A stretch of 64,000 nucleotides of DNA from Stenotrophomonas sp. ESTM1D_MKCIP4_1. GTDB lineage: Bacteria; Pseudomonadota; Gammaproteobacteria; Xanthomonadales; Xanthomonadaceae. The first letter of the stretch is position 1, and every line of letters begins with the position of its first letter. The DNA lies in contig NZ_CP026004.1 in assembly GCF_003086895.1 (NCBI RefSeq), positions 2,392,731-2,456,730 on the forward strand, in the 5' to 3' direction. The notes under the pieces are model-generated. The model worked only from the letters and a program-made list of their open reading frames with translations, ran no database searches and had not been told where the DNA came from. Both the position numbers and the translations under genes were made by a program. Positions 18,601 to 27,116 of the stretch are shown here, piece by piece.

Positions 18601-20249
18601 CGTGCGTTGGCGCCGATCACCACTTCCTTGGAACCGTTGGCGAAGGCACCATCGCCCATCAGCACCTGGTAGTCCTGCGCAGCGTTCACCGCCCAGCAGG
18701 AGATGTCGGCCAGACCGATGTCCAGGCACTTCGCCGCCCAGTCCGGCGACTGGCTTGGCAGCAGCAGGCCGAGCAGGCCGCCCGGATTGCCGTTGTTGAT
18801 GTTGTAGATGTAGCTGTCCGAGGTGACCCCGCCGATGAGGGTCAGGTGCGAACTGCCACCGGTCACCGCACCGCCCAGGCCGTTGAGCGTGGTGCCGACC
18901 GGAGTTGCGTTGACCAGCGGAATGCCCAGCACGTTCACCGTCGAATAGGTCTGCATGACGTTGGCCGTGCTGACCTTGAGGTTGCCGTTGGACAGGTAGC
19001 CGGTGCCGCCGAACAGGCTGCTGGTGGTCGGGCCGATCAGCGCCCCTACGCCGCCCACCAGGCCGCCCGTGCCCACGATCAGGCCGGCGTTGGGATCGGC
19101 CGCAGCGGGTGCCTTCGGGCTGTCCACCGGAATCGACGACGGCTGGGTCAGGCCGAGGCCGCCCAGCGTGTTGCCCAGCAGGCCACCCACCGCACCGCCG
19201 AGGTTGCCGACCGTACCATTGAGGTCACCGTTGACCAGGCTGCCGACCGCGCCGCCCACGCCTTCCAGTGCCGAGCCGACACCGGTGAGCAGACCGCCCA
19301 GGCCCAGCGAGCTGGTCTGCGCGCCGACCGCCGTGGTCCCTGCCAGTTTCAGGTTGCGGTCGGCGACGATCTCCTCGCCATCCGGGCCGAGCACACGCAC
19401 CTTGCCTGCCACCGTGCCATCCAGCCCGGCGGTCAGTGCACGATCATCGGTGTCGCCCGGCTGTTCTTCCTTGGCCGGCAGCGCGACCGCTGCCGTCGCA
19501 CCAACCTGGCCCTGCCCTTCGATGGCATGCCCGGCCAGCGCCAGCTTCGCATCGACCTGGCTGTCGACAGCGGCCTTGAGCCCGGACAGCGGCGCGGCAG
19601 GCGTCGCTGCGACGTTGGCGGCGAGCGTCGCCTTGCCATCGAGGTTGGCAACCGGAGTGCCGGCCACGCCCACCTGTGCCGTGGCGCTGGCCGTGGCAGC
19701 CACGGCCAGCGGTGCCTGCGGCTGTGCCGACAGCTGCGCGCCCAGCGTGGCGCCGGCATTGACCGGGGTGCTGCCCAGGCCCACCGAGGCGCGCACATCA
19801 GCGGCCACCACGGGCGCTGCAACCTGCTGCGGCGACGTGCCCGCGCCGAGCGAAACCTTGACCGTCGCCGGCAGCACATCGCGCACCACCGGCAGACCCG
19901 TGGTGCTCAGCTGCAGGCCGATGCGCGCGTCGGTGCTGATGGCCGGGTTGGCCTGTGCCTGGCGTGCTGCTGCCGCCAAAGCCACTTCGGCATCCACCTT
20001 CACCGGCATGGTCTGGGTGTACTTGGCCGCCAGCGCCTGCAGATCGCGCAGCGACTGGTTGGTTTCACTGGCGGACGCCGCGCCACTGGCGAGGACGCTG
20101 AGCAGGGCCAGGGCCAGTGCGCTTGGCACCAGCAGTTTCGGTTGCGGATCGTGGAGCGTGGTTGCCCCACCCTCGCCGGTGGCCAGTTCCGAGGCCACAA
20201 CAAGAGCATTGAGCTGGCGGTTCCATACACGCCGGTAAATGCGGTTCAT
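15669..20249 (-). CDS. YadA-type trimeric autotransporter adhesin
   Basis: A 1526-residue type Vc adhesin. The N terminus is an extended signal peptide (MNRIYRRVWNRQLNALVVAS) leading to a hydrophobic core ending ASA. An Ala/Gly-rich passenger, YadA-like head repeats (SVALG, SVAVG, NSIAVG), necks/HIM motifs (TDAVNVAQLQ, TDAVNLGQLQ, ATNVGQLN) and a stalk follow. The C-terminal YadA anchor begins near DWSKAYTDERM and ends in the aromatic IQW. Three homologous stalk modules of the pattern FGG...TAP.F.I..I..DG...AF.AV..SL are visible. The ATG at 20249 is preferred to the GTG two codons upstream because GGGGGAAG precedes it and it begins the canonical signal. An OmpA-like lipoprotein follows. Confidence 0.93.
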   Translation of the reverse strand: MNRIYRRVWNRQLNALVVASELATGEGGATTLHDPQPKLLVPSALALALLSVLASGAASASETNQSLRDLQALAAKYTQTMPVKVDAEVALAAAARQAQANPAISTDARIGLQLSTTGLPVVRDVLPATVKVSLGAGTSPQQVAAPVVAADVRASVGLGSTPVNAGATLGAQLSAQPQAPLAVAATASATAQVGVAGTPVANLDGKATLAANVAATPAAPLSGLKAAVDSQVDAKLALAGHAIEGQGQVGATAAVALPAKEEQPGDTDDRALTAGLDGTVAGKVRVLGPDGEEIVADRNLKLAGTTAVGAQTSSLGLGGLLTGVGSALEGVGGAVGSLVNGDLNGTVGNLGGAVGGLLGNTLGGLGLTQPSSIPVDSPKAPAAADPNAGLIVGTGGLVGGVGALIGPTTSSLFGGTGYLSNGNLKVSTANVMQTYSTVNVLGIPLVNATPVGTTLNGLGGAVTGGSSHLTLIGGVTSDSYIYNINNGNPGGLLGLLLPSQSPDWAAKCLDIGLADISCWAVNAAQDYQVLMGDGAFANGSKEVVIGANARHELPRVDANEAFPGAGLNDPTNPTGVPTADYAARLGHSVIVGDSAVGTANGQTLLGAEATSNKANSVALGYRSAALRGAQAGYTAFGLTTPQVSAGEVSVGTAGGGERQITNLAAGSAGTDAVNVAQLQGAISQIDALGDVAVTYDLDALGDPDYRRVTLGNGTGTTTLANLAAGAVSATSSEAVNGSQLFTSNDAIARFFGGRTAFDAATGTFTAPLFEISTISDGGAIAQGVYENATDAFDAVDGSLVNLNTQINDIRNGGTKYLRVNSTGVEAVAIGIDSIAVGSNAQATASNSIAVGAGSLADRDSTVSVGAAGAERQITHVAAATEATDAVNLGQLQASEAGALRYDLNADGSIDYASATLGQGGTATTLRNLGAGEVSALSSEAINGAQLFAANQTVATHLGGGAAVDGNGVVTAPTYNINNVAANGTVSQGTYNDVGSAFDAVSNSLANVADQTDELDQRAVKYDVDGSGTVLDSVTLSGSGGAAVKLTNVAAGSILAGSSDAITGDQLFATHTTLASYFGGSTTYDGSTSLWTAPSFSISSIATDGSLTLNDYSNVTAAFSAVDGSLRMLNQRILNGSSSPYLAVNSAAGAATATGTEAVAVGPQASASGASSVAVGNGASASADNSVALGSGSVASVGAQTGYTAAYGEAGASSSAGEVSVGSSGAERKITNVADGSDDHDATNVGQLNNGVNYAIDQSKAYTDQKIQNITNVAGSFRANNSNNLADPAATGANSAAGGAGSTASGANSTALGNGAQAQADNSVALGAGSVANRANTVSVGAAGAERQVVNVADGTQATDAVNVRQLQASQQGTLRYDTTTNGDTNYNSVTLGTTSSGPTTVRNVAAGTAGTDAVNVDQLRAGMAQTLDWSKAYTDERMGGFERELRKTDNRASAGIASAMATAALPQPSEAGRSMASFAAGSYNGESGMALGISGVSEGGRWIYKFSGSTNTRGEAGVAVGAGIQW

Positions 20250-20429
20250 GAGCACTTCCCCCGTTGACGAACGACTTGAAATCCAGTGGGCATGCCGGTT
20301 GGCACGTGACTGGTATTTCAGCGGTTCAGAGGGTGGCGGGGCACTTCATTCCGGCACGGCAATCGCGCATTCCGGCAAAGCCACGGGCGGATTCGGCAGG
20401 CGGATATGCAGAATCGGCAGCGCGGTGAT

Positions 20430-21440
20430 TCAGGCCGGCTGGCCCATCTGCGCGGGCGAGCGCATCAAGGTGTCGCGCGGCAGTTCACCGAACACCTTGC
20501 GGTAGTTGTCGGCGAACCGGGAGAGATCCCACAGCCCGCAGCTGAGCGCGATGGCCTTGACCGAACGACGGCTGGAATCGGCCATCGACAGGCTGCGGCA
20601 CGCCGCACACAAGCGCAGCATCGACAGGTAGCGGTTGGGTGACACGCCGAACAGATCCTCGAAGGCGTAGCGCAGGCCGCGCTCGCTGACGCCCGCCGCG
20701 TCACAGATTTCATTCATATAGATATTGCGTCGCAGGTTGAGACGCATGAAGTTCTCTGCCCGCTGCGCGATCAGGTAATGCGTCCGCCGCGCCCGCGTGA
20801 AGCCGGGGCGGTCGGCAGGGCCCGCCGCCAGCAACGCCTGGATATGCTCATGCAGCAGGCGGTCGGTTTCCTCCGGCTGCAACGCCATGCCCTGGCCCAG
20901 CTGCGTGTGCAGCTGCAGGTAGTGGTTGGCCAGCGCCTGGCTGTCAGCCGGAAGCTGCACCAGGCTCAGCGCCTGGCCTGCCGGTGGCGTGCTGCGCAGG
21001 CTCAGTTCGGTGAGCTTGCGCTGCACCCGCGCGACCGGCAGCAGCATGGCGGTGATCTGCGTGCCGGCACTGAGTGTGAACTCACTGATGCCTTCGGGCA
21101 GCACGGTGAACGACATGCCCGCCACCATCGGCACGCCATGGCACCAGCTCTGTACTTCATCGGTGGCCTGCACGAACCCGAGCATCGCCCAGTCCGGCGG
21201 CAGCATGAAGCGCCCGCGGCAGTGGAAACCGCAGGTGATGCTGCAGAACAGCGCTTCGTCGTGCACGCGCGAAGAGAAGGCCGCCTTCGGGCCGTTGCCA
21301 TCCAGCAGCAGCAGTTCCACATCGCAGACGCGAAGCACACCGCTCAGCGTCGCCAGGTCGATCGACCGGAGTTCGCCGTCGTCGAGCTGGCCGCCTTCGA
21401 TATCGCCCACCCCACCTTCCATGACAGTGTCGTCCCCCAT
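20430..21440 (-). CDS. AraC-family transcriptional regulator
   Basis: A 336-residue regulator with a C-terminal AraC double helix-turn-helix domain (NIYMNEICDAAGVSERGLRYAFEDLFGVSP to the end) after a beta-rich ligand-sensing domain of about 220 residues with several cysteines (LFCSITCGFHCRG). It lies 180 bp upstream of the adhesin gene on the same strand and divergent from the tad locus across 664 bp, so it could regulate either. The start at 21440 is uncertain; a Met at 21422 is equally possible. The ligand is unknown. Confidence 0.85.
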   Translation of the reverse strand: MGDDTVMEGGVGDIEGGQLDDGELRSIDLATLSGVLRVCDVELLLLDGNGPKAAFSSRVHDEALFCSITCGFHCRGRFMLPPDWAMLGFVQATDEVQSWCHGVPMVAGMSFTVLPEGISEFTLSAGTQITAMLLPVARVQRKLTELSLRSTPPAGQALSLVQLPADSQALANHYLQLHTQLGQGMALQPEETDRLLHEHIQALLAAGPADRPGFTRARRTHYLIAQRAENFMRLNLRRNIYMNEICDAAGVSERGLRYAFEDLFGVSPNRYLSMLRLCAACRSLSMADSSRRSVKAIALSCGLWDLSRFADNYRKVFGELPRDTLMRSPAQMGQPA

Positions 21441-21643
21441 GAGTCCGTATCCGCCGCCCCCACTGCCTGACAGGGCGCGCGCCGTAGTCCATTCAACGTG
21501 GCCATGCCCACCCCGCCTTAATACGGTTGGCCGCCACGCGGAGTTACCTGTTGCATCGGAGTATTGCCGCTAAAGCGGCGCTCGTAAACAGTGACGCACT
21601 GCGTTAACGATTAATGTTCAGCCTCGACGAACAGAGCGCGGAA

Positions 21644-21659
21644 TGGCACGGAATTCGCA
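21644..21659 (+). promoter_or_regulatory. Candidate sigma54 promoter for the tad locus
   Basis: tggcacggaattcgca matches the -24/-12 consensus TGGCACRNNNNTTGCW with one mismatch. It keeps the essential GG-N10-GC spacing and points toward the Flp pilin. It would make a leader of about 430 nt. No dedicated enhancer-binding activator gene is in the window. Confidence 0.5.
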
Positions 21660-21870
21660 TGCGGCGCTGGCTCTGTTTTATTTTCTCGATCTAAATGAAC
21701 GGATTTGTCGGGTAACGTTTTTTCTTCACATGAACGGCCGATGTTCTTCACGGTAAAACGGCTTTCTGCCGAATTTGCATATTGATTGGACTTGCGACAC
21801 CGCACCATTCGGGCAAGAGTCAAACCCATGGTGATCCGGCCATGCAACAACGGCCACGCCCAGGGGGAAA

Positions 21871-21972
21871 CATGCAGACGCTCGCTACCAGCACACACGC
21901 GAGCCGCGGCAGGAAACCGCGCCGCAGCGGTCGCACGCACGCACTCCCCCGGGTTCCCGATCACGCACATTG
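21871..21972 (+). CDS. Possible 33-residue leader peptide
   Basis: A short frame inside the tad leader starts at an ATG right after a strong purine run (caGGGGGAAAC) and ends 132 bp before the pilin gene. The product is basic and Arg/His-rich with no recognisable domain. It could be a translated leader or chance. Confidence 0.2.
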
Positions 21973-21974
21973 AC

Positions 21975-22047
21975 CATGGCGGGACTGTCCCGCCATGTCC
22001 CCCTGCCAGGAAGGCGGGGGTCCATGGATGGACCCGGCGGAGCCGGG
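21975..22047 (+). promoter_or_regulatory. Three consecutive hairpins in the Flp pilin leader
   Basis: Perfect stems at 21975-21997 (CATGGCGGGA/TCCCGCCATG), 22018-22035 (GGGTCCAT/ATGGACCC) and 22033-22047 (CCCGGC/GCCGGG, sharing bases with the second). Stems two and three share the CCC at 22033-22035, so they cannot fully coexist. That is a possible switch, or an mRNA-stabilising structure ahead of the abundant pilin. Confidence 0.5.
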
Positions 22048-22104
22048 CGCCCATTCAACCCGGGTAATACACGCACCGCTGACTGGTATAGGGAGACAAC
22101 CGTC

Positions 22105-22293
22105 ATGAACGCATCCATCCGCAAGTTCATTAATGAAGAAGATGGCGTGACCGCGCTGGAATATGGCCTGCTGGCGGCCGTTATTGCCGGCATCCTGGTC
22201 GTGGTCGGCAAGGAACAGATCACCACGTTCTTTACCTCGCTGTTCACCGCGCTGACCGAAACCGCCGAAAAGGCCACTACGGCCGCGGAGTAA
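22105..22293 (+). CDS. flp: Flp-type (type IVb) major pilin precursor
   Basis: A 62-residue prepilin, the building unit of the Tad/Flp pilus used for adherence. A short charged leader ends at Gly14. Cleavage by the A24 peptidase gives a mature N terminus VTALEYGLLAAVIAGILVVV with Glu at +5 and the following Tyr that defines the Flp motif. The C-terminal third is Thr/Ala-rich. The start has GGGAGA 9-14 nt upstream. It is the first gene of the tad locus and is followed by a hairpin that probably uncouples its level from the assembly genes. Confidence 0.93.
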   Translation: MNASIRKFINEEDGVTALEYGLLAAVIAGILVVVGKEQITTFFTSLFTALTETAEKATTAAE

Positions 22294-22294
22294 G

Positions 22295-22338
22295 CCGCCA
22301 TGCCGTCGATGGTTGCCTCCGTGCAACCTCGATGGCGG
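22295..22338 (+). terminator. Hairpin after the pilin gene, likely partial terminator
   Basis: An imperfect stem (CCGCCA...TCGA.GGTTGC pairing with GCAACC.TCGA.TGGCGG) immediately follows the flp stop and is followed by TTTCTGATT. It would reduce read-through into the assembly genes or protect the 3' end of the pilin mRNA. Confidence 0.55.
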
Positions 22339-22384
22339 TTTCTGATTCACGTGTTTGTCCATTGATGGACGCTGAGGGTGTGGG

Positions 22385-22930
22385 ATGACGCTACTGGGGC
22401 TGCTGGCGATGGGATTGAGCCTGCGCATCGCGATAAGCGATCTGTATGCCCGCCGTGTTCCCAATGCCTGGCTGGCTGGAGCGTGCGCGCTTGCCCTCCC
22501 GTTGATTGTCGCCGGCCAGTTTTCCGGCCCGCACCTGCCGTGGTGGGGGCACCTGCTGGGCGCCGCGCTGGGGCTGGCATCGCTGCTGCCTTTCTACGCG
22601 CTCGGCTGGATGGGCGCCGGTGACGTCAAGTTCTTTGCCGTGCTGGGCCTGCTGCTGGGCTGGAATGCCCTGCTGCCGATATGGATCACCGCAAGCCTGG
22701 TGGCAGGCCTGCATTCGGTACTGGTGATCAGCGCACGGCGGGTGGTGCCCTGGGTGTCGCCGCGCCTGCACCTGCACTGCGCACGCCTGAGCGCGCACTG
22801 GCAGGCCCGCCCGGCCATCCAGGACATGCGCCTCGCCCGCCAGGGACGCAAGGGCATCCCCTACGCCGCCTATCTGGCCTTCGCCGCCATCGGCTGGGTC
22901 CTGGCCTCGAACCAGGGAGTCGTGCCATGA
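22385..22930 (+). CDS. cpaA: A24-family prepilin peptidase TadV/CpaA
   Basis: A 181-residue inner-membrane aspartic protease that cleaves the Flp pilin and TadE/TadG pseudopilin leaders. The two catalytic aspartates are visible: Asp19 in AISDLYARRVPN and Asp80 in the GxGDxK motif (GAGDVKFF). It is short, with no N-methyltransferase domain, as usual for the TadV branch. The stop overlaps the tadE ATG by 4 bp (ATGA). It is second in the tad locus. Confidence 0.92.
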   Translation: MTLLGLLAMGLSLRIAISDLYARRVPNAWLAGACALALPLIVAGQFSGPHLPWWGHLLGAALGLASLLPFYALGWMGAGDVKFFAVLGLLLGWNALLPIWITASLVAGLHSVLVISARRVVPWVSPRLHLHCARLSAHWQARPAIQDMRLARQGRKGIPYAAYLAFAAIGWVLASNQGVVP

Positions 22931-23415
22931 GAATGATCAGTCGGCATCGCCAGCGCGGCGTGATCACGGTCGAGTACGCGCTCATGATGATGCTCGGATT
23001 CATTCCGCTGCTGATGCTCACCTTCTCGGGCGTGATGATCATGGCCGCACAGCAGACGCTGGCCACCGCATCGGCCGAAGGCGCACGCGCATCACTACGC
23101 TTTGGCAGCACGGCCGAGCGGCGCGTCGCCGCCTGTTCGGCCGCGCAGCGCTCGATGCAGTGGCTGCTGCACTTCTCGGGCCAGGACCCGGACTGCAGCT
23201 CGGCCAGCAACGCAGGCAGCGGCAGCGGCGCCATCGTGGTGTCGCCCCCCGCACCCTGCAGCGGTCTGGCCAGCGCGCAGTGCGTGACCGTCACGGTCAG
23301 CTACGACTATTCCAGCCACCCCTTCCTTCCCGGTACCGGCACGCTGTACGGCTGGGTGATGAAGGCCCCCATCCGCAGCGTTGCGGTCGCCCAGCTCGAT
23401 CTCGGCAGCAACTGA
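22927..23415 (+). CDS. tadE: TadE-like pseudopilin
   Basis: A 162-residue minor pilin-like protein. Its N terminus (RQRGVITVEYALMMMLGFIPL) carries the same Gly/Glu-Tyr processing motif as Flp, followed by one hydrophobic helix and a Ser/Cys-containing periplasmic domain. It overlaps cpaA by 4 bp. TadE is thought to act in pilus initiation or at the pilus tip. Confidence 0.85.
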   Translation: MRMISRHRQRGVITVEYALMMMLGFIPLLMLTFSGVMIMAAQQTLATASAEGARASLRFGSTAERRVAACSAAQRSMQWLLHFSGQDPDCSSASNAGSGSGAIVVSPPAPCSGLASAQCVTVTVSYDYSSHPFLPGTGTLYGWVMKAPIRSVAVAQLDLGSN

Positions 23416-23439
23416 CGATCGGTTTCAGGAGATGGTTCC

Positions 23440-24477
23440 ATGCTCAAGTTGACCCGCATCGCCGCCGTTGGCCTCATCGCCCTGGCCGTGCTGCTTGCCG
23501 TCGTCGCGTTCATGGTGGGCCGCAAGCCTGCCGCACCGGCCGCAGCGCCGATGGCCGCGTCCACCAGCGATGCCCACACCGTGACCGTGGTCGAGGCCGT
23601 TGCACGCCTGCCGGCCGGCGAGCCCATCCGCGCCGACGGGGTACGCCTGGCGCAGCGCAGGAGCGCCGAGCCCGGCGCCTCATCCGACCTTGCCTCGGTG
23701 CTGGGCAAGGTGCCGGTGCAGGACATCGCCGAGGGCACCACCGTCAGCCGCAGCCTGCTCGCCCAGGGTTTCTCGCTGCAGCTCCGCCCTGGCGAACGCG
23801 CGCTGGCGGTGCCGGTGGATGAGCTGGTAGGTGCGGGCAACCGCATCCTGCCCGGCGATTTCGTCGACGTGTTCCTCAACCTGCGCAGCGTCAACAACAG
23901 CGCCAGCGGCCAGCCCGAACTGGCGCAGACCCGGTTGCTGCTGTCGCGACTGCGGGTGCTGAGCTACGGGCAGCAGGACATTGCCGTGGATACCGCCACG
24001 GCTAGCACCGACGACGGCAGCGCGGCGCAGGGCAACGACCCGCGTGCAGCCGACATCACCGGCAGTTCCCGCGCGGGAAGCCGCAGCGACACCACCCAGC
24101 CCGCGCGCAGCGCCGTGCTGGCGGTGCCGGTGGACGAAGCCAACCGCCTGCTGCTGGGCGCCCAGCAGGGCAAGCTCTTCCTGGCACTGCGCAACCCGGC
24201 CGACGCCGGCCTGCCCGACGTTGCGCTGTTCCCGCAGGCACGCGGCGTACTGGATCCGGTGCGTGGGCTGGACAGCGAACAGCAGCAGGCGCTGCAGCGT
24301 CCGGAAAACAACGCCTATGCCGGCATCGACGGCGATGGACTGGCAGGCGCGGCAGCACGCGCGCGGCCGGTTGCCGATGCCAATCCGCGCCCGGCGGCAC
24401 CGCGCCGTGCAGCGGCGCGCCCGGCCGGCATCGAAATCATCCGTGGCGACAGTGCAGCCCCCCGCGGTTCCCTTTGA
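23440..24477 (+). CDS. cpaB: Flp pilus assembly protein CpaB/RcpC
   Basis: A 345-residue periplasmic protein anchored by an N-terminal helix (residues 5-27). It has an SAF-like domain (VEAVARLPAGEPIRADGVRL, GTTVSRSLLA) and the conserved RALAVPVDELVGAGNRILPGDFVDV segment of CpaB. A low-complexity Ala/Arg-rich tail follows about residue 300. CpaB helps assemble or stabilise the CpaC secretin. It lies between tadE and cpaC in the standard tad order. Confidence 0.9.
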   Translation: MLKLTRIAAVGLIALAVLLAVVAFMVGRKPAAPAAAPMAASTSDAHTVTVVEAVARLPAGEPIRADGVRLAQRRSAEPGASSDLASVLGKVPVQDIAEGTTVSRSLLAQGFSLQLRPGERALAVPVDELVGAGNRILPGDFVDVFLNLRSVNNSASGQPELAQTRLLLSRLRVLSYGQQDIAVDTATASTDDGSAAQGNDPRAADITGSSRAGSRSDTTQPARSAVLAVPVDEANRLLLGAQQGKLFLALRNPADAGLPDVALFPQARGVLDPVRGLDSEQQQALQRPENNAYAGIDGDGLAGAAARARPVADANPRPAAPRRAAARPAGIEIIRGDSAAPRGSL

Positions 24478-24495
24478 CCTGCCCCGAGAGCTTCC

Positions 24496-25854
24496 ATGAC
24501 CGTACATCGCTCGCAGCTTCGCCCAACCGTCCGCCAGCGCTGGCTGGCCCTGCTGCTGGTGCTGCTGGCACCCGGCACGGGCGTGGCGGCCGATGAGCTG
24601 GTGCTGCAGGCCCGCGAACAACGTCCGTGGACCCTGCCGGCCGACCTCGAACGCGTCGCCATCGCCGATCCGGGCGTGGCCGACGTGGTGATGCTGCGCG
24701 GCCAGCGCCAGGCGCTGCTGGTGGGCAAGGCGCCCGGCACGACCACCCTGCTGCTGTGGCACCGCAAGCAGAGCGAACCGCAGCGCCTGCAGGTCCGCGT
24801 GCAGAGCGCCGTGCAGGGCGCCGCCGACGCCGGCCGCAATGGTCTGGTGTTCACCCAGCAGGATCAGCAGGGCCTGCTGCAGGGAAGCAGCGACAGCATG
24901 TTGACCCACATGCAGGAACAGAAGACCGCCGCCATGGCACTGGGCAAGGAAGGCATGCTGGCCGACGCCTCCACCATCGCCAGTGGCGGCGTGGTGCAGG
25001 TGGAAGTGAAGGTGGTCGAATTCAACAAGACCGCGCTGAAGCAGATCGGCATCAGCTTCCAGAACCGCAACGGTGGCTTCGCCTACGGCTTTGCCCGCCC
25101 CGGCGGCATACTGCCGGGCAACACCGGCGTGCTGCCCGGCATGCAGGAAGGTGGCAGCAGCAACGAGGCCGAATCGCCCATTTCCTCGGCCTTCCGGCTG
25201 GTGTTCGGCTCCACCAAGGGCCTGTGGAATGCCGACGTCGACCTGCTGCAGAGCAATGGCATGGCCCGCGTACTGGCCGAGCCCACCCTGGTCGCCCTGT
25301 CCGGCCAGAGCGCAAGCTTCCTGGCCGGCGGCGAACTGCCGATCCTCGAACCGCAGGGCCTGGGCACCACCACCGTCACCTACAAGCCCTTCGGCATCGG
25401 CCTGACCGTCACCCCCACCGTGCTGTCGCCCAACCGCATCGCACTGAAGGTGGCACCGGAAGCCAGCGACCTGGACTACACCAACGCCATCGCCCTCAAC
25501 GGCGTGCAGATTCCCTCGATCAGCACCCGCCGCGCCGATACCACGGTTGAGCTGGGTGACGGCGAAAGCTTCGTCATCGGCGGACTGGTCAGTTCAACGG
25601 TGGCGTCCACGGTCAACAAGATTCCGATGCTGGGCGACCTGCCGATCATCGGATCGTTCTTCCGCAATCTCGATTACAAACGCCAGGACAAGGAACTGGT
25701 GATCATCGTCACGCCGCGCCTGGTGCAACCGCTGGCGCGCAACACGGAACTGCCGCTGCCCGGCGACCGCGAATCGCGCCCGCACCTGCCCGAATGGGGT
25801 GCGTGGCTGCTGGGCCCTGTCAGCCAGGATCCGGTCCCCGGATTCTCGCGCTGA
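24496..25854 (+). CDS. cpaC: Flp pilus secretin CpaC/RcpA
   Basis: A 452-residue outer-membrane secretin forming the pilus exit channel. The signal peptide ends near GVAADE. An N-terminal N0/BON-like domain (VAIADPGVADVVMLRGQRQALLVGKAPGT is its conserved stretch, split here by a typical turn) precedes the secretin domain from about residue 150, with LSGQSASFLAGGELPI and the late VNKIPMLGDLPIIGSFFRN and KELVIIVTPRLV motifs. It starts 18 bp after cpaB. Confidence 0.92.
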   Translation: MTVHRSQLRPTVRQRWLALLLVLLAPGTGVAADELVLQAREQRPWTLPADLERVAIADPGVADVVMLRGQRQALLVGKAPGTTTLLLWHRKQSEPQRLQVRVQSAVQGAADAGRNGLVFTQQDQQGLLQGSSDSMLTHMQEQKTAAMALGKEGMLADASTIASGGVVQVEVKVVEFNKTALKQIGISFQNRNGGFAYGFARPGGILPGNTGVLPGMQEGGSSNEAESPISSAFRLVFGSTKGLWNADVDLLQSNGMARVLAEPTLVALSGQSASFLAGGELPILEPQGLGTTTVTYKPFGIGLTVTPTVLSPNRIALKVAPEASDLDYTNAIALNGVQIPSISTRRADTTVELGDGESFVIGGLVSSTVASTVNKIPMLGDLPIIGSFFRNLDYKRQDKELVIIVTPRLVQPLARNTELPLPGDRESRPHLPEWGAWLLGPVSQDPVPGFSR

Positions 25855-25923
25855 TCCGATGCTGCGGACCCCACGCCCATGCCCTACGCCACCGCCCAGC
25901 CACTGCATGCTTCGGGACCACCG

Positions 25924-27116
25924 ATGAACCTGGTCCTGTACAGCGCTGATCGCGAACTGCTGCCGCGGCTGGCGATACGGCTGCCGGCGTCGGCAGTGCT
26001 GCACTGGCAGGACAGCACCCAGCCCACCTCCGCGCAGGATCTGCAACGCGGTGCCAATGGGCTGGTGCTGCTCGACTTCCGCCCCGAGCACGCCGCCGCG
26101 TCCACGGTGCTGGCCGCACAGCTGCAGCAGACCCAGCCCGAACTGACCCTGGTGGCCGTGGGGGCCACCGGCCCGGCCCAGGTGGAGGGCGTCGTGCAGG
26201 CCCTCCGCGCGGGCCTGCGCGACGTGCTGGATCTGGACAGCGACAACGCCGGCATCGAGACCTCGATCCGCCGCGCGCTCTCGCCCCGCGCCGCCGCGCC
26301 GCAGCAGTCCCATCGGGCGCGCTTTGTCCTGCTGCTGGGGGTGCGTGCCGGTGTAGGCACCAGCACGCTTGCCGCCCACCTGGCCGTACTCGCGCAGCAG
26401 CAGCGCGGCCAGCCGGGTGACGATGCCGCAGGAACGGATGGGCTGCTGATGGAGCTGGCGCAGCCGGCGGGCGATCTGGCGCTTTACCTCAATCTGGACA
26501 GCCGCTTCCACTACGAAGACGCGCTGCGCAACGCCAGCCGAATCGACGCTACACTCGCGCGCACGGCGATGGCCCGGCACAGCAGCGGCTTGGTGCTGCT
26601 GGATCGCGCCAGCGGCAGCGACGCCGTGCCGCCGTCCGACCCGGGTGCCCTGCTGCAGCGGCTGCGCGGCGTGTTCACCAGCATCCTGTGTGATGCCGGC
26701 GGCTGCCCGTTGCGCCAGTTGCCGCCGCTGCTGCTGGAACAGGCCGACGAGATCTGGCTGGTGGCCGACACCGCCATCGCCACCCTGGTGTCGCTGGACC
26801 ATGCCCTCAAGCACCTCAGCGGGCAGCGCGAGCGCGAGAGCCGGCTGCAGCTGGTGGTGAACCGCCAGGACGAACACAGCGGGCTCACCCCGGAACAGAT
26901 CGCCCGCCGCTTTGAACTGCCCCTGCTGGCCACCCTGCCCGAGCGCCCACGCGTGCGGGCCGCAGCCAGCCACGGCCACCTGCTGCTGCAGGATGCTCCG
27001 CGCGATCCCTATCTGCGCGCCCTCGCCCCGCTGGTGGCGCGACTGGATCCGGGCGCATCCCCGGCTCTGGCGCCCGGCCTGCGGGAAAGACTTGCCCTTG
27101 CCCTGGGTGGAACACC

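Larger units (their letters stand above)
21441..22104 (+). promoter_or_regulatory. Long regulatory region between the AraC gene and the tad locus
   Basis: 664 bp with no convincing gene of normal size. The first part (about 21600-21790) is unusually AT-rich for this genome. The second part is GC-rich and carries three consecutive hairpins close to the pilin gene. A sigma54-type element sits at 21644-21659. The pilin ATG at 22105 has a GGGAGA ribosome-binding site. Confidence 0.6.
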
